Assembly (NCBI GenBank): GCA_014378485.1
Contig: JACMNO010000069.1
Span: forward strand, 1-64,000
Length of the DNA: 64,000 bases
Origin: Bacteroidia bacterium
GTDB taxonomy: Bacteria; Bacteroidota; Bacteroidia; B-17B0; Aurantibacillaceae
Reading direction: 5' to 3'
The position numbers and the translations under genes were made by a program. The notes below the pieces were generated by a model. The model was not told the DNA's origin. It was given only the letters and a program-made list of their open reading frames with translations, and searched no databases. Positions 24,374-33,906 of this stretch are shown here, piece by piece (the first letter of the stretch is position 1; every line of letters begins with the position of its first letter).

Positions 24374-25180
24374 TTAGGATTCTAATTCTTTAATTGCCTG
24401 TTTAAAATTAACAAATTCAATTTTTTGACTAATGAGGTATTCGATCAGCCATATATACCAATCTTTCCAGGTTTTGTGCGCATCAGAAAAATAACGGTCA
24501 TGAAAATCAATTCCTAAATAAGGTAATTTCAAATCCGCGACCTTATCAATGATTTTTTTGGTTTCCTCACAGCTTTGAACAAAATTTTTACTTTGCCATT
24601 GTTTTGGTTTTTCAATGATATAACCATCCATAATCTGAAACGGGAATTCCCACATTGCACCAATTTTATAAGGAGCTTTAAAATTCATTTCACTGCTATC
24701 AAACAAGTAACCCGCTTTGGCCATATTGGTAAAGGTTTGATTATTTGTCCTGATATAATGCATCCGGGTTCCAAAATTTTGTTGTTTAGAAATAGTGTTA
24801 AACAACGTGTACTCTGCATTGATCTTCTCAAAGTTTTCAAATTCAATTCCGTGTACGCCAACATCGCAGCCCATTTGCAGCATCTTTTGAATCCATAAAG
24901 CGGCTTTCTCCTGCGGGTAAGACAAGCCAACTCCATTATTCACTCCAATAAAGTAAGTGGTAGGTACGTTATGTTGCGCATTGAATTGATGAAGAGCTTC
25001 AATATGCTGCCATTGGTTTTTAAAAACATCTGAATGACGGTTTAGTAATTCCGACACTGAAATTTTTCCTGAAAATAATTCTATATAACTTCTCACAAAA
25101 TACTTGGGAACAATCAAATCTTTCAGGTAATGTTCTGAAACGGTTAAATGGTCAATATCATGGGAAACAATAGCCTTCAT
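24374..25180 (-). CDS. Polysaccharide deacetylase-like protein
   Basis: A 268-aa protein resembling the NodB/polysaccharide deacetylase barrel. SHDIDH (residues 6-11) supplies an Asp-x-Asp/His metal pattern, and GVHGIEFENF near residue 112 has the position of the second metal His. There is no signal peptide, so it would act in the cytoplasm on a lipid-linked or nucleotide sugar. Together with the two acyltransferase-like genes upstream it could exchange an N-acetyl group for another acyl group. A degenerate, non-catalytic homologue is possible. Confidence 0.6.
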   Translation of the reverse strand: MKAIVSHDIDHLTVSEHYLKDLIVPKYFVRSYIELFSGKISVSELLNRHSDVFKNQWQHIEALHQFNAQHNVPTTYFIGVNNGVGLSYPQEKAALWIQKMLQMGCDVGVHGIEFENFEKINAEYTLFNTISKQQNFGTRMHYIRTNNQTFTNMAKAGYLFDSSEMNFKAPYKIGAMWEFPFQIMDGYIIEKPKQWQSKNFVQSCEETKKIIDKVADLKLPYLGIDFHDRYFSDAHKTWKDWYIWLIEYLISQKIEFVNFKQAIKELES

Positions 25181-25212
25181 TTGCAGACTAAAAATAACAA
25201 AAAAAGAGGCCC

Positions 25213-26118
25213 TTACTTTTTGTTTTTTATAAATTTAATTAACCATGGCAGTCTATTAACTCTTAAAAAGCCATAATCCATCTTTTCTCCTCCCAGACCT
25301 TTATAAAAATTGGCCAAACCTTCAGAATTGGAGCCTCCTCCAAAGTCAAATATGCGGGCTCTGTCAGCAAAAAAATCAATGGCATGGTTCATGATTAAAT
25401 GCATACTTCCTGAATTATCTGCTTTATCAAAATTGGTTCCTTTCAGGTACAACGCGTGTTTGTCATTACTGATAAAATGAGCGAGCGCCTTTATGGTTTG
25501 ATCTTTGCCAATGACTTTAAAAGTAAATAATTGTCCGGCCTGAATTGCATTATTCAGCAAATCATCCAATAATAAAACGGTTGATTTTGCCAATCCCACT
25601 TCGTTTTCTAAAAAAGGATTTAGCAGTCTTTGAGATAATGAAAGAATGTCTTTAGACTTTACCAGCTCAACAGAAAAAGCATCTGAAGCCTTCGCAATAT
25701 TTCTCTTTGTATTTTGATTGAATTTATACCCTTTAGCATACTCAATAATAAAGGTATTTTTAGTGGTGATTAATTCAGATCTTAATTGATTGGTCGAATT
25801 TATTTCTAAATCAATCAAAGTAAAATGTTCTAAAATATATTGATAAAACAATTGTTCAATTTCCAGAGTAATCTTTCCATAAGTACCTAATTGAGACGTA
25901 AACGGAGGTTGTGGTAAATAACGGTATCCAAATTTTGTTTTAGAGGTAACAGGAAATACACTTTCATAATCACCAATCACTAAGGCATCCCAATTTGGAC
26001 AGGTAGCATTTAAATAAAAAGACTGGGCGAATACAAAAGAAATTTCAGAATTTAAAATAGTTTGATCCCACTTTTTAAGATCAATATTCCGGTGTTTAAT
26101 GTATCGCAAGGCTGCCAT
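25213..26118 (-). CDS. FemAB/GNAT-type acyltransferase (BcsL-like)
   Basis: A 301-aa protein with a GNAT-like C-terminal half: FKVIGKDQTIKALAHFISN followed by ALYLKGTNF and the ending region FDFGGGSNSEGLANFYKGLGG. The Asn/Gly-rich end matches Acetyltransf_6/FemAB proteins, in which a small acyl or aminoacyl group is moved onto a sugar or peptide. It overlaps a second member of the family by one base, so the two may work as a pair. Substrate unknown. Confidence 0.7.
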   Translation of the reverse strand: MAALRYIKHRNIDLKKWDQTILNSEISFVFAQSFYLNATCPNWDALVIGDYESVFPVTSKTKFGYRYLPQPPFTSQLGTYGKITLEIEQLFYQYILEHFTLIDLEINSTNQLRSELITTKNTFIIEYAKGYKFNQNTKRNIAKASDAFSVELVKSKDILSLSQRLLNPFLENEVGLAKSTVLLLDDLLNNAIQAGQLFTFKVIGKDQTIKALAHFISNDKHALYLKGTNFDKADNSGSMHLIMNHAIDFFADRARIFDFGGGSNSEGLANFYKGLGGEKMDYGFLRVNRLPWLIKFIKNKK

Positions 26119-27080
26119 TAAAACAACTCTCTTTTTTTAAATTTCAACAAGATCTCTAAAGGCAAACTTGCTTTGTTGACAGTGAAATAGGGAACTAATT
26201 CAGGGCCAAAGCTGCGGAAAAACTTCTCTACTCCTTTTAGCATAGAACCCTCAAAATCAAAAGTTTTACAGCCCAGTTCTTTTGCTTTTTCAATACTGCA
26301 TTGAACCAATAAATTATTGACACCCTGCACACCGGATTTTTTGTTGACACCGCCTAATAAGTAATAGCAGGTATTTACATCATACACACAAAATACATTT
26401 CCTAAAATTTCATCTCCTTTCCTGGCTGTGACACTGAAAGAATTAGTATCGTCAGAAAACTTTGTGAAGATGTTCTTCAATTCAATTTCATAAATGTTAG
26501 CATCTGTTGTATTTAAAGAGTCCATAAAGAATCTGTATAATTCTTCTTTAGATAACGAATTTTCAGAAACAATGACTTCTTCTTTAATGGCTTTATTGAT
26601 CGCATTCCTGTTTTTGGAGTCAAAATTAGATTTGATGACTTCAATTGACTTCTCTAAACTGATACGGTAAGTATAATTTGGAATAACTTTATATTTCTCC
26701 CATATAAAAGGCTGAAAGTCGATAATATTGGAGGGAAAAGCCAAAACGGTTAACGCACTTTTTTGTTTAGTAATGAAGCGGCACACCTCGTTCATTATTT
26801 CTTTAGAGAAATTATTGATGGATGAATTGTTCTTGCTATCTGATGTGAAAAACAAACCACAATGAGGCGTGTAAGGAGGTAACTTTAAAAAAGTAAACCC
26901 AAATTTTTTAGTTTTCAGAAAGTAAAACCCACCAATTAACTGATGTTCGTCCTTGTAAATTCCTATTATGGTTAAAGAATTTCCGTAAACTGACAACCAT
27001 TTTTTACTGGCAAACACGCCAATTACAGGTTCTGCTTTTTCACAAAACACATCTAAAATATCTATTTGTCGTAAGATCAC
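26118..27080 (-). CDS. FemAB/GNAT-type acyltransferase, second copy
   Basis: A 320-aa relative of the next gene downstream. The central helix DSKNRNAINKAIKEE and the donor strand region ARKGDEILGNVFCVYD with CYYLLGG are typical of Acetyltransf_6/FemAB proteins, and the end CKTFDFEGSMLKGVEKFFRSFG parallels FDFGGGSN in its neighbour. It lies 7 bp after a glycosyltransferase. Sequence divergence between the two copies is high, suggesting different acceptors rather than a recent duplication. Confidence 0.72.
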   Translation of the reverse strand: MILRQIDILDVFCEKAEPVIGVFASKKWLSVYGNSLTIIGIYKDEHQLIGGFYFLKTKKFGFTFLKLPPYTPHCGLFFTSDSKNNSSINNFSKEIMNEVCRFITKQKSALTVLAFPSNIIDFQPFIWEKYKVIPNYTYRISLEKSIEVIKSNFDSKNRNAINKAIKEEVIVSENSLSKEELYRFFMDSLNTTDANIYEIELKNIFTKFSDDTNSFSVTARKGDEILGNVFCVYDVNTCYYLLGGVNKKSGVQGVNNLLVQCSIEKAKELGCKTFDFEGSMLKGVEKFFRSFGPELVPYFTVNKASLPLEILLKFKKRELF

Positions 27081-27087
27081 TTTATCT

Positions 27088-28179
27088 TTATTTTTTAAGC
27101 AGTTGATTATAAACGTTAACCATCTGCAATATATTATCTTCCCAGTTATATTTTTGCACCACCTTCACCCTGGCCGCTTTTCCAATCTTTTGTTTTAATG
27201 TTTCATCCAACAGGTATTTTTCAATTTCTGACGCCGTTTGTTCAACACTACCAACTTCAACCAAACTTCCAAAGTTACTATTCTCAATAATTTCTTTTAA
27301 TCCACCTGTATTAGTAGCAACAACTGGCTTTTCGCAGGCCATGGCTTCAATAACGGAAACTCCGAAGCTCTCATAATCGCTTATGTTAGCTAATACATCT
27401 AACATATTAAAATAATTGGAGACTTCAGAAAACTTAATTCTTCCGGTAAAAGTCACATCTGATTGAACATTCAGTTTTGAACTTAATTTTTTTAGTTCTT
27501 CCATTTGAGAACCTTCACCAATGATCACTAATTTTAAAGATTTATCTGAATGCTTTTTCTTTAAACTCGCAAAGGCTTTGATTAGTACATCGGTGTTATA
27601 CAATTTTTCCAATGGCTTGATGCTGCCTATCACAAATGTATTTTGATCAAACAAGCTTTTTACTTCTTTTTTACTAAACTCATTTACATCTACACCAAAA
27701 GGAATAACATGAATGGGTTTGTCCGTTACTGGTTTTAAAAAATCTTTGATGGTATTAGACGTAGCGCAAATGGCATCTGCTTTTCTTAAATTATATTTTA
27801 ATATGGTTTTATTGATAAAGTTCTTTTGTGGAAACTTCATCACATCTGTTCCCCAGGCCGAAATCACATAAGGATGGAATCTACTTAAAGCACCAATTAA
27901 GCCGTAACTCGTGGCATAATGCGCATGTAAAATATCAGGTTTAAATTGAGCAATAGCTATTTTTAAAGACCCAACAAATCTTAAATAAGATAGTTTACCG
28001 GAAATGTCCAGTTTTTCTTTAGGTTCAAATAAAAGGGAGATGTTTTTTTTGTTTAAGTACCACGGATAGGAAGCTTTATTAAAACTAAACAAACCAACTT
28101 CTATTCCGTTTGATGCAAGTCCCAATGCCCACTTTTCAGTATGCTCAGAATAGGTATCAGACAGTAATAAAACGCGCAT
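27088..28179 (-). CDS. Glycosyltransferase family 4
   Basis: A 363-aa GT-B glycosyltransferase. The acceptor domain shows DILHAHYATSYGLIGAL and AWGTDVMKFP. The donor domain has VIGSIKPLEKLYN and YESFGVSVIEAMACEKPVVA with the E-x7-E motif. An in-frame ATG at 28200 exists, but MRVLLLSDTYSEHTEKW is the conserved beginning, so 28179 is chosen. The start is divergent from the family 2 enzyme at 28286, with about 106 bp between start codons. It heads the leftward run down to 19314. Confidence 0.88.
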   Translation of the reverse strand: MRVLLLSDTYSEHTEKWALGLASNGIEVGLFSFNKASYPWYLNKKNISLLFEPKEKLDISGKLSYLRFVGSLKIAIAQFKPDILHAHYATSYGLIGALSRFHPYVISAWGTDVMKFPQKNFINKTILKYNLRKADAICATSNTIKDFLKPVTDKPIHVIPFGVDVNEFSKKEVKSLFDQNTFVIGSIKPLEKLYNTDVLIKAFASLKKKHSDKSLKLVIIGEGSQMEELKKLSSKLNVQSDVTFTGRIKFSEVSNYFNMLDVLANISDYESFGVSVIEAMACEKPVVATNTGGLKEIIENSNFGSLVEVGSVEQTASEIEKYLLDETLKQKIGKAARVKVVQKYNWEDNILQMVNVYNQLLKK

Positions 28180-28271
28180 AATGGTAAAATTACTAAACAT
28201 AACAAGAACTTATAGAAATAAATGGTGCTTTATAAACACCCTGTTTTTAATAACAAAAGCACTAAAAAATG

Positions 28272-28279
28272 TATATTTG
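28272..28279 (+). promoter_or_regulatory. -7 box (TATATTTG) of the family 2 glycosyltransferase
   Basis: TATATTTG is followed by TTACTT and the ATG at 28286. The expected initiation point falls at or just before the start codon, so the transcript would be leaderless or nearly so. It also argues against the in-frame extension to 28181, which would read through this promoter and overlap the divergent gene. Confidence 0.5.
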
Positions 28280-28285
28280 TTACTT

Positions 28286-29038
28286 ATGCGTCTTTCAGTT
28301 ATTATCCCATCTTATAATCAATTTAAATTTATTGAAGCCACAATGAAAAACATTGTGGAGATTAAAGAATTGTGCAGAGAACAGAATGTAGAACTGGAAA
28401 TCATAGTTTTTGATAATTGCTCCATAAAAGAAGTTCAAGCAGTTTTTGAAAAACACAAAAACTCAATTGATATTTTAAAAGTTGAAGTAGATAACGGGCA
28501 ATACGATGCTATTAATAAAGGATTAGCTTATGTTACAGGTGAATATTGGACATGGTTAAATACAGATGACCTGATTGATAAACAAGGATTTTTAAAAATA
28601 ATAAACTATCTAAAATCCAATACAGTAGATTATATTTATGGTGATATTGAAACTATAGATGAACATGGAAATTCAATTGCAAAAGGCACCAGTGGTACGA
28701 TCACATTGGAATCACTAACCACAAAGGATGCATCTATTTCTCAGCCAGGTTCTTTTTTTAGAACTGAATTCACAAAAAAGATCGGTCATTTAAGTAATTA
28801 CAGATTTGCATTTGATTACGAGTACATATTAAGAATATTTAAGAATAATGGCACCGTTGTAAAACTCGATGTCATTGTTGCCCAATTCAGATATTACCAG
28901 GAATCAAAATCAGGTAGTCAGGATGCCCGTTTTTTAATGGAGCAATTAGAGATTGCCAAACTATACGGGAGCAGTTCTCTTTCGAAACTTGGCTTGATGC
29001 TAAGATTAAGAATAATAAAAAGAAAATTAGTTAACTAA
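28286..29038 (+). CDS. Glycosyltransferase family 2
   Basis: A GT-A inverting glycosyltransferase of 250 aa. The N-terminus MRLSVIIPSYNQFKFIEATM is the nucleotide-binding strand, GQYDAINKGL and WLNTDDLI hold the metal-binding Asp pair, and DYIYGDIE and FAFDYEY follow as usual for WcaA-like enzymes. It opens a two-gene rightward island inside a long leftward locus. The next gene starts 8 bp after its stop. Confidence 0.88.
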   Translation: MRLSVIIPSYNQFKFIEATMKNIVEIKELCREQNVELEIIVFDNCSIKEVQAVFEKHKNSIDILKVEVDNGQYDAINKGLAYVTGEYWTWLNTDDLIDKQGFLKIINYLKSNTVDYIYGDIETIDEHGNSIAKGTSGTITLESLTTKDASISQPGSFFRTEFTKKIGHLSNYRFAFDYEYILRIFKNNGTVVKLDVIVAQFRYYQESKSGSQDARFLMEQLEIAKLYGSSSLSKLGLMLRLRIIKRKLVN

Positions 29039-29046
29039 CCACTGCA

Positions 29047-30177
29047 TTGAAAAAACTAAAATTTGCATATCTCTCTGCTGAAGATCCTCAAAACAAAAAG
29101 GTTTGGAGCGGAACACATTATAGTATATTTAAAGCTTTACAAAGTATCGGTGAGGTTACCATACTAGGTCCCTATGAACCGACATCAAGAGTTTTTATTT
29201 CTAAGATCCTGAATCAGATTTATTTAAGATGTTTTAATAAGCGCATCAGTTACCGTCACAGTAAAATGGTGAGTAAAGGTTATGCCTCTTTTTTTACTAA
29301 AAAATTGGATGGTCAAAACTACGATTATATCATTGCTCCGGCGGCATCATGTGAAATAGCTTTTCTTGAAACGAAAATTCCCATCATCTATATCACTGAC
29401 GGAACATTTGCTGGTTGTTTGGGGTATCATAAAAGTTTATCAAACCTTACTAAAAAATCAATACAGGAAGGTAACTTGATTGAACAGTTAGCAATTACAA
29501 AAAGCAAAACCGTGATTGTATCATCACAGTGGGCAGCTGATTCAGTTGAAAATGATTACAAAAAAACCAAAAGTGATATAAAAATAATTCCTTATGGCGC
29601 CAACTTTGAAAAGGCACCGGGATTCAGCGAATTGAATTTTGAAATACCTAAAGTATGGAAACTATTTTTTGTAGGAGTTTATTGGGAGACAAAAGGAGGA
29701 GATATTGCTTATAACGCTTTTACTACATTGCATGACAGAGGCTATGAAGTTGAATTAACCGTATTGGGATGCATACCACCTGTTAAATATAATCACTCAA
29801 AACTAAAAGTAATCCCGTTTATTGACAAGAATAATCCGGAAGGACAGCGGCAAATGAAGGAGATTTATCAGCAGCAAAATTTCCTGATCCTCCCAACTCG
29901 TTTTGATTGCACACCAATTGTTATTAATGAAGCCAGCGCGTTTGGGATAACTTGCCTTGTTGCAAATAGCGGCGGTGTTGCAGGTCATTTAAAAAACAAT
30001 GAAAACGGTTTTTTAATTCCTTATGAAGATAATGGAAACGGTTACGCGCAGAAAATTGAGGAATTGATCAATTCACCGGAATCATATATAAATTTAAGAA
30101 AACAAACCAGGCAATTATATGAATCACAGCTCAACTGGGAGCACTGGGCAAATGAATTTCAAAAAATTATTTCTTAA
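29047..30177 (+). CDS. Glycosyltransferase family 4, TTG start
   Basis: A 376-aa GT-B enzyme. The start is TTG, giving MKKLKFAYLSAEDPQNKKVWSG; the next in-frame ATG is about 75 codons later, inside the acceptor domain, so TTG is favoured. The donor half includes FFVGVYWETKGGDIAYNAF and LPTRFDCTPIVINEASAFG, which carries the E-x7-E equivalent. It follows the family 2 enzyme by 8 bp. Its 3' end overlaps the convergent gene by 11 bp. Confidence 0.85.
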   Translation: MKKLKFAYLSAEDPQNKKVWSGTHYSIFKALQSIGEVTILGPYEPTSRVFISKILNQIYLRCFNKRISYRHSKMVSKGYASFFTKKLDGQNYDYIIAPAASCEIAFLETKIPIIYITDGTFAGCLGYHKSLSNLTKKSIQEGNLIEQLAITKSKTVIVSSQWAADSVENDYKKTKSDIKIIPYGANFEKAPGFSELNFEIPKVWKLFFVGVYWETKGGDIAYNAFTTLHDRGYEVELTVLGCIPPVKYNHSKLKVIPFIDKNNPEGQRQMKEIYQQQNFLILPTRFDCTPIVINEASAFGITCLVANSGGVAGHLKNNENGFLIPYEDNGNGYAQKIEELINSPESYINLRKQTRQLYESQLNWEHWANEFQKIIS

Positions 30178-31198
30178 ATTTTCTGATCAGGCATTTTAAT
30201 AAAAAAATATTTTTGTCCATAAAATACAAATTCGCATATCCGCTTATCTCAGAAAAAAAGAATGAGCGATACGCACTCATCCCTAAATTGCTATTACCGC
30301 AGGAATCCAGCCAAAATTTATAAAGGAATTTATTGAAAGAGATCTCACTAAAAGTTTTATGGAACTTATTCTGTACTTTCAAATGCAGCAAACAACCTTC
30401 GACGTTCTTTAACTCTTCAATCGTCCTGATAAAAACATTATTACCAATAACATTTAGTGTTTCAAATTGTGAATCAGATAAAGTAAATCCAAGTTTCTGA
30501 ATGTACAGTTTTCTGATGCTTTTACTAATACTCAACTGCGATTCATTTTTTTGATTACTGATCTGCGAAGTATGATGACGGTATTTCAGCAATGGCTTAT
30601 TCACATTCAAAAAAGTACCTAACGAATATAAATCAGTCCAGAGTTTGTAATCCTCGGCGTGAATGTAATCTTTGTCGTAAAATATATTATTTTCTTTAAA
30701 CACATTCTTCATCATCACTGTTGGATGACAAAAACAAGGAGCAAACAATAGAACAGCTTTTTGAAAATCACTGTCATTTCTATTTCTGATATAAGTATTT
30801 TTATCTCCGTTCAATAAATAATAATCGCTACCTATGACTAGTGCATCCTGATTTTTCAAGAACTCATTCACTTGCAGTTCTAATCTCTTAGGCAAACAAA
30901 TATCGTCAGCATCCATGCGAGCAATGTATTTGCCCTTAGCTATTTGTAAACCTTTGTTTAAAGAATAGATCAATCCATTATTTCTATCATTATTTATCAC
31001 GACAAGCCGTTTATCAATATAAGATTGAATTATAGAAAGGCTTTTATCTACTGAACCATCATTGATAATGATAAACTCAAAATTTGAGTAGGATTGTTTT
31101 AAAACACTTTCAATTGCTTCGCCCAAATACTTTTCACCGTTGTAAACTGACATGACAACAGAAACCAACGGTGATATTTGATTTACACTATGATCCAT
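30167..31198 (-). CDS. Glycosyltransferase family 2
   Basis: A 343-aa GT-A enzyme. PLVSVVMSVYNGEKYLGEAI at the N-terminus, IIINDGSVDKSL, and the metal motif ARMDADDICLPKRLE define the family. The C-terminal third is Lys-rich and may bind the membrane. It overlaps the fucosyltransferase start region by 16 bp and converges on the rightward glycosyltransferase. It is the last gene of the long leftward transcript that begins near wzm. Confidence 0.9.
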   Translation of the reverse strand: MDHSVNQISPLVSVVMSVYNGEKYLGEAIESVLKQSYSNFEFIIINDGSVDKSLSIIQSYIDKRLVVINNDRNNGLIYSLNKGLQIAKGKYIARMDADDICLPKRLELQVNEFLKNQDALVIGSDYYLLNGDKNTYIRNRNDSDFQKAVLLFAPCFCHPTVMMKNVFKENNIFYDKDYIHAEDYKLWTDLYSLGTFLNVNKPLLKYRHHTSQISNQKNESQLSISKSIRKLYIQKLGFTLSDSQFETLNVIGNNVFIRTIEELKNVEGCLLHLKVQNKFHKTFSEISFNKFLYKFWLDSCGNSNLGMSAYRSFFFSEISGYANLYFMDKNIFLLKCLIRKFKK

Positions 31199-32067
31199 GA
31201 AGGCGGTATTAGATCTTTTGTATTTAAAGTTTTATCGGCAAACCAATTGGCAGGTGCAATAACAATTTTTGTATTATTTTGATTGAGCCAGGCTCCCCAC
31301 CAGCTAAAACTACTGTTAGCAATAATATTATGTTTACAATGGCTCATCAAATACATATCAAAATGAAAGTTATTCTTTTGATTAGCATCCACAAAATGAA
31401 TTGTATCATCTAATTTTAAATTTGATCTGCACCATTCCAGGTCATCCGAAAACACAAAAACTTCGATCTTAGAATGCTTTTCTTTGATCGATTTTAATGC
31501 ATTCATATAATAACTTATCTCTAAATTCCCATGGTGTTTTTGGGAGTTTTCGCTGGAAACATAATCTCCACGTCGAATATGCAAAGAAACAGATTCACAG
31601 GAGTTTATTTTATTTAGCCAGATTTCGTTTTCTGAGTCTAGTTTATCTTTAGGTGTAAATTCCTTTAATAAGCTAGATTCAATGGGTTTGAAATAACGCT
31701 CGCTCTGCCAGAATCCATCCAGGTATGTGTTTTTAGGGAAATTTGAAAACTGAGTGTTATAAATTATTCCACTTTCAGCAACATATAAATTTGAAAATAA
31801 AAAAGAAAAATTACGCTGAATTCCTCTCCAGTATTTATTAGAAGAATCGATATTAAAGCGTTTAATATCTGAAGGTGAAGCAATTTTTAAATCTACATTA
31901 AATACATTTAACTCTAAATTTCGTTTCGTATATGCGCCATTTGGATTTTTATCTAAATAAGAGGTATCAACAAATAAACCCGTTTTATGTAAAAACGCCA
32001 AGTGTCGCGCAGCAGCATATTGAAACATTTGATTACCCAAACCACCTATCAATTTTACAATGATCAT
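31183..32067 (-). CDS. Alpha-1,2-fucosyltransferase family (GT11)
   Basis: A GT11 enzyme of 294 aa that transfers L-fucose, or a related 6-deoxysugar, from a GDP donor. GGLGNQMFQYAAARHLA is the N-terminal signature, HIRRGDY at residues 163-169 is the HxRRxD GDP-binding motif, and SSFSWWGAWL is the C-terminal signature. GDP-fucose synthesis genes (gmd, fcl) are not in the window. It has a 16-bp overlap downstream and a 4-bp overlap upstream. Confidence 0.92.
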   Translation of the reverse strand: MIIVKLIGGLGNQMFQYAAARHLAFLHKTGLFVDTSYLDKNPNGAYTKRNLELNVFNVDLKIASPSDIKRFNIDSSNKYWRGIQRNFSFLFSNLYVAESGIIYNTQFSNFPKNTYLDGFWQSERYFKPIESSLLKEFTPKDKLDSENEIWLNKINSCESVSLHIRRGDYVSSENSQKHHGNLEISYYMNALKSIKEKHSKIEVFVFSDDLEWCRSNLKLDDTIHFVDANQKNNFHFDMYLMSHCKHNIIANSSFSWWGAWLNQNNTKIVIAPANWFADKTLNTKDLIPPSWIIV

Positions 32068-33005
32068 ATAAACTGTTCAAATTTAAATATATAATTATTG
32101 TAGCGGCTTTCAAAGAAACGTTTTTTTAGCCATTTCCAAGACCTGTTATGCGAAATCGTTCCAATTACTTTTTTAAAAAACAATTTATTTTCATTTGCTT
32201 CAGAAACAATTTTTTCCAAATCAGTATATGATCGGATATCATATTTAAAAAACAAATAATCAAAGAAGTCAGCAAAACCCTTTTCATTGATCTTGTACTT
32301 ATTAATCTTATTAAACAACAATACATGTTCTTTGACCTGTATTGCTTTATCATTAATTACTGTACCTGTCACCTGTCCTTCAGTCTCATTAGCAGTGCAT
32401 ACCAAAGGTAATTCAAGGTATGCTATTTTCTGTGCATGAAATAAATACTGCATGTATAAATCAATATCTACCAACCATTTAAATTTGGGGTCGTAAGTAA
32501 ACGCTTTGTTGTTAATATATAAAGTTGCTGATGGAGCTCCGATTACATTTTTAAAGAATAAAATCTCCGGATGCTTTTTAAGTAACCTGAACTGTTTAGA
32601 ACTGATTTTATGAATCCTGTTCAAATTATTTTTCACATCCCAAACATCGGTCTGACAAAATAAAAAAGATACTTTTTGCTTTTCAATTTCATCAACCATT
32701 AAACTTAAACTATCAGTTTGTGTAAAAAAATCATCGTGGTGCAATATCTTAATATATTTCCCTGAAGCCATTTTAACAGCAGCATTCCAGTTTCCCGGAC
32801 TACCCATTGCAGACTCATTCCTTTTATAAATAAAAGCCTGTTCTTTCAATACTGATGCCACAAATTTTTCGACTGAATTATCCGGTGTATCGTCAGAAAT
32901 AATTAATTCAAAATCTTTATAATCCTGTTCCAATACAGAATCCAAACACTTTTTCAGGTATTCCAATTGCTTATACGCAGGTATGCAAATTGACACAGTT
33001 GGCAT
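32064..33005 (-). CDS. Glycosyltransferase family 2
   Basis: A 313-aa GT-A enzyme. TVSICIPAYKQLEYLKKCLD, then LIISDDTPD and KILHHDDFFTQ supply the nucleotide and metal-binding motifs; the last is the DxD equivalent. The tail is basic. It is translationally linked to the FkbM-type methyltransferase (1-bp overlap) and to the fucosyltransferase (4-bp overlap). Confidence 0.88.
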   Translation of the reverse strand: MPTVSICIPAYKQLEYLKKCLDSVLEQDYKDFELIISDDTPDNSVEKFVASVLKEQAFIYKRNESAMGSPGNWNAAVKMASGKYIKILHHDDFFTQTDSLSLMVDEIEKQKVSFLFCQTDVWDVKNNLNRIHKISSKQFRLLKKHPEILFFKNVIGAPSATLYINNKAFTYDPKFKWLVDIDLYMQYLFHAQKIAYLELPLVCTANETEGQVTGTVINDKAIQVKEHVLLFNKINKYKINEKGFADFFDYLFFKYDIRSYTDLEKIVSEANENKLFFKKVIGTISHNRSWKWLKKRFFESRYNNYIFKFEQFI

Positions 33006-33904
33006 TAAATATTCTTTTTTGCTTTTATTAAGCCTCTTCTAAAATAAGGCGCTTCAAAACCAGAATCAAAATAAAAAAGCATATAGCCATTTGAGTTTTC
33101 AATTCTATAATTTTTAGAAAGCAGGAGTTCCGAAAAGTCCTTATTATCATTCGTTTTGTGATAAGTACAAATAGCCAGCATATCCACTTTATCAGATATA
33201 GTTTTTTGTGCGCCATTAATTAAGTCCTGTTCGGCTCCGTCTACATCAATCTTTAAAAAATCTATTTGCTCATCATTTTTAAAATAGGTATCCAGCCTTA
33301 AATTATGTTCATCATCTTTATCAGATATAAATTTGTTAATGATCGTAATCTTATCACTCCATGGTTTATAGGTTTCATTTAAAGCTTCAATCCATTCAGG
33401 ATCCGTTTCAATAAGATAAACATGCTGGATACGCTCAATATCACTGACTACAAATATACCTTCTGCGGCACCAACATCAACAACTACCGCATTATCCTTA
33501 ATTGCATAATCGGTATTTAAATAACAATGCGCCGATTTAATATCCTGCTCCGCTAAAAGAAAACGGTAAGCATCAACGATATGGTTTTCGGTCCAGCTTT
33601 TTTTAAAGTACAATTTTTTATTGAAATGTATGACGTAAGGCATTTGATTGGTTTCATCAATCAATACTTTTATATCTTTTGTTTTATATTGATTAAAAAA
33701 ATCATAAGGAAATACAGAAAGATCATTCATCTGTAAATATGATAAGGCCTCATTAATTTCAAGATCTTTTGTAGGATGATTATTATAGTAAGTTAAGATC
33801 AATGATTTAATGGCGTTTTCCTCTTTCTTTCTTTTGGAGTTGATAATTTTCCATCTTAATGTTTCGGGTATTACCGCGCGGTATATTTTTTTAATTAAAC
33901 TCAT
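33005..33904 (-). CDS. FkbM-family methyltransferase
   Basis: A SAM-dependent O-methyltransferase of 299 aa. Motif I is VVDVGAAEGIFVVSD, motif post-I VYLIETDPEWIEAL, and the FkbM hallmark IDFLKIDVDGAEQDLI is present near residue 218. FkbM enzymes methylate hydroxyls, often on glycan sugars. It is one of three FkbM-like proteins in the window. A 2-bp gap separates it from the upstream GT-A-like gene. Confidence 0.88.
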   Translation of the reverse strand: MSLIKKIYRAVIPETLRWKIINSKRKKEENAIKSLILTYYNNHPTKDLEINEALSYLQMNDLSVFPYDFFNQYKTKDIKVLIDETNQMPYVIHFNKKLYFKKSWTENHIVDAYRFLLAEQDIKSAHCYLNTDYAIKDNAVVVDVGAAEGIFVVSDIERIQHVYLIETDPEWIEALNETYKPWSDKITIINKFISDKDDEHNLRLDTYFKNDEQIDFLKIDVDGAEQDLINGAQKTISDKVDMLAICTYHKTNDNKDFSELLLSKNYRIENSNGYMLFYFDSGFEAPYFRRGLIKAKKNI

Positions 33905-33906
33905 TT

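Noticed and set aside
28181-28285. Upstream extension of the family 2 glycosyltransferase
   Set aside because: It overlaps the divergent gene start and runs through a TATATTTG box; the family begins at MRLSVIIPSYN.
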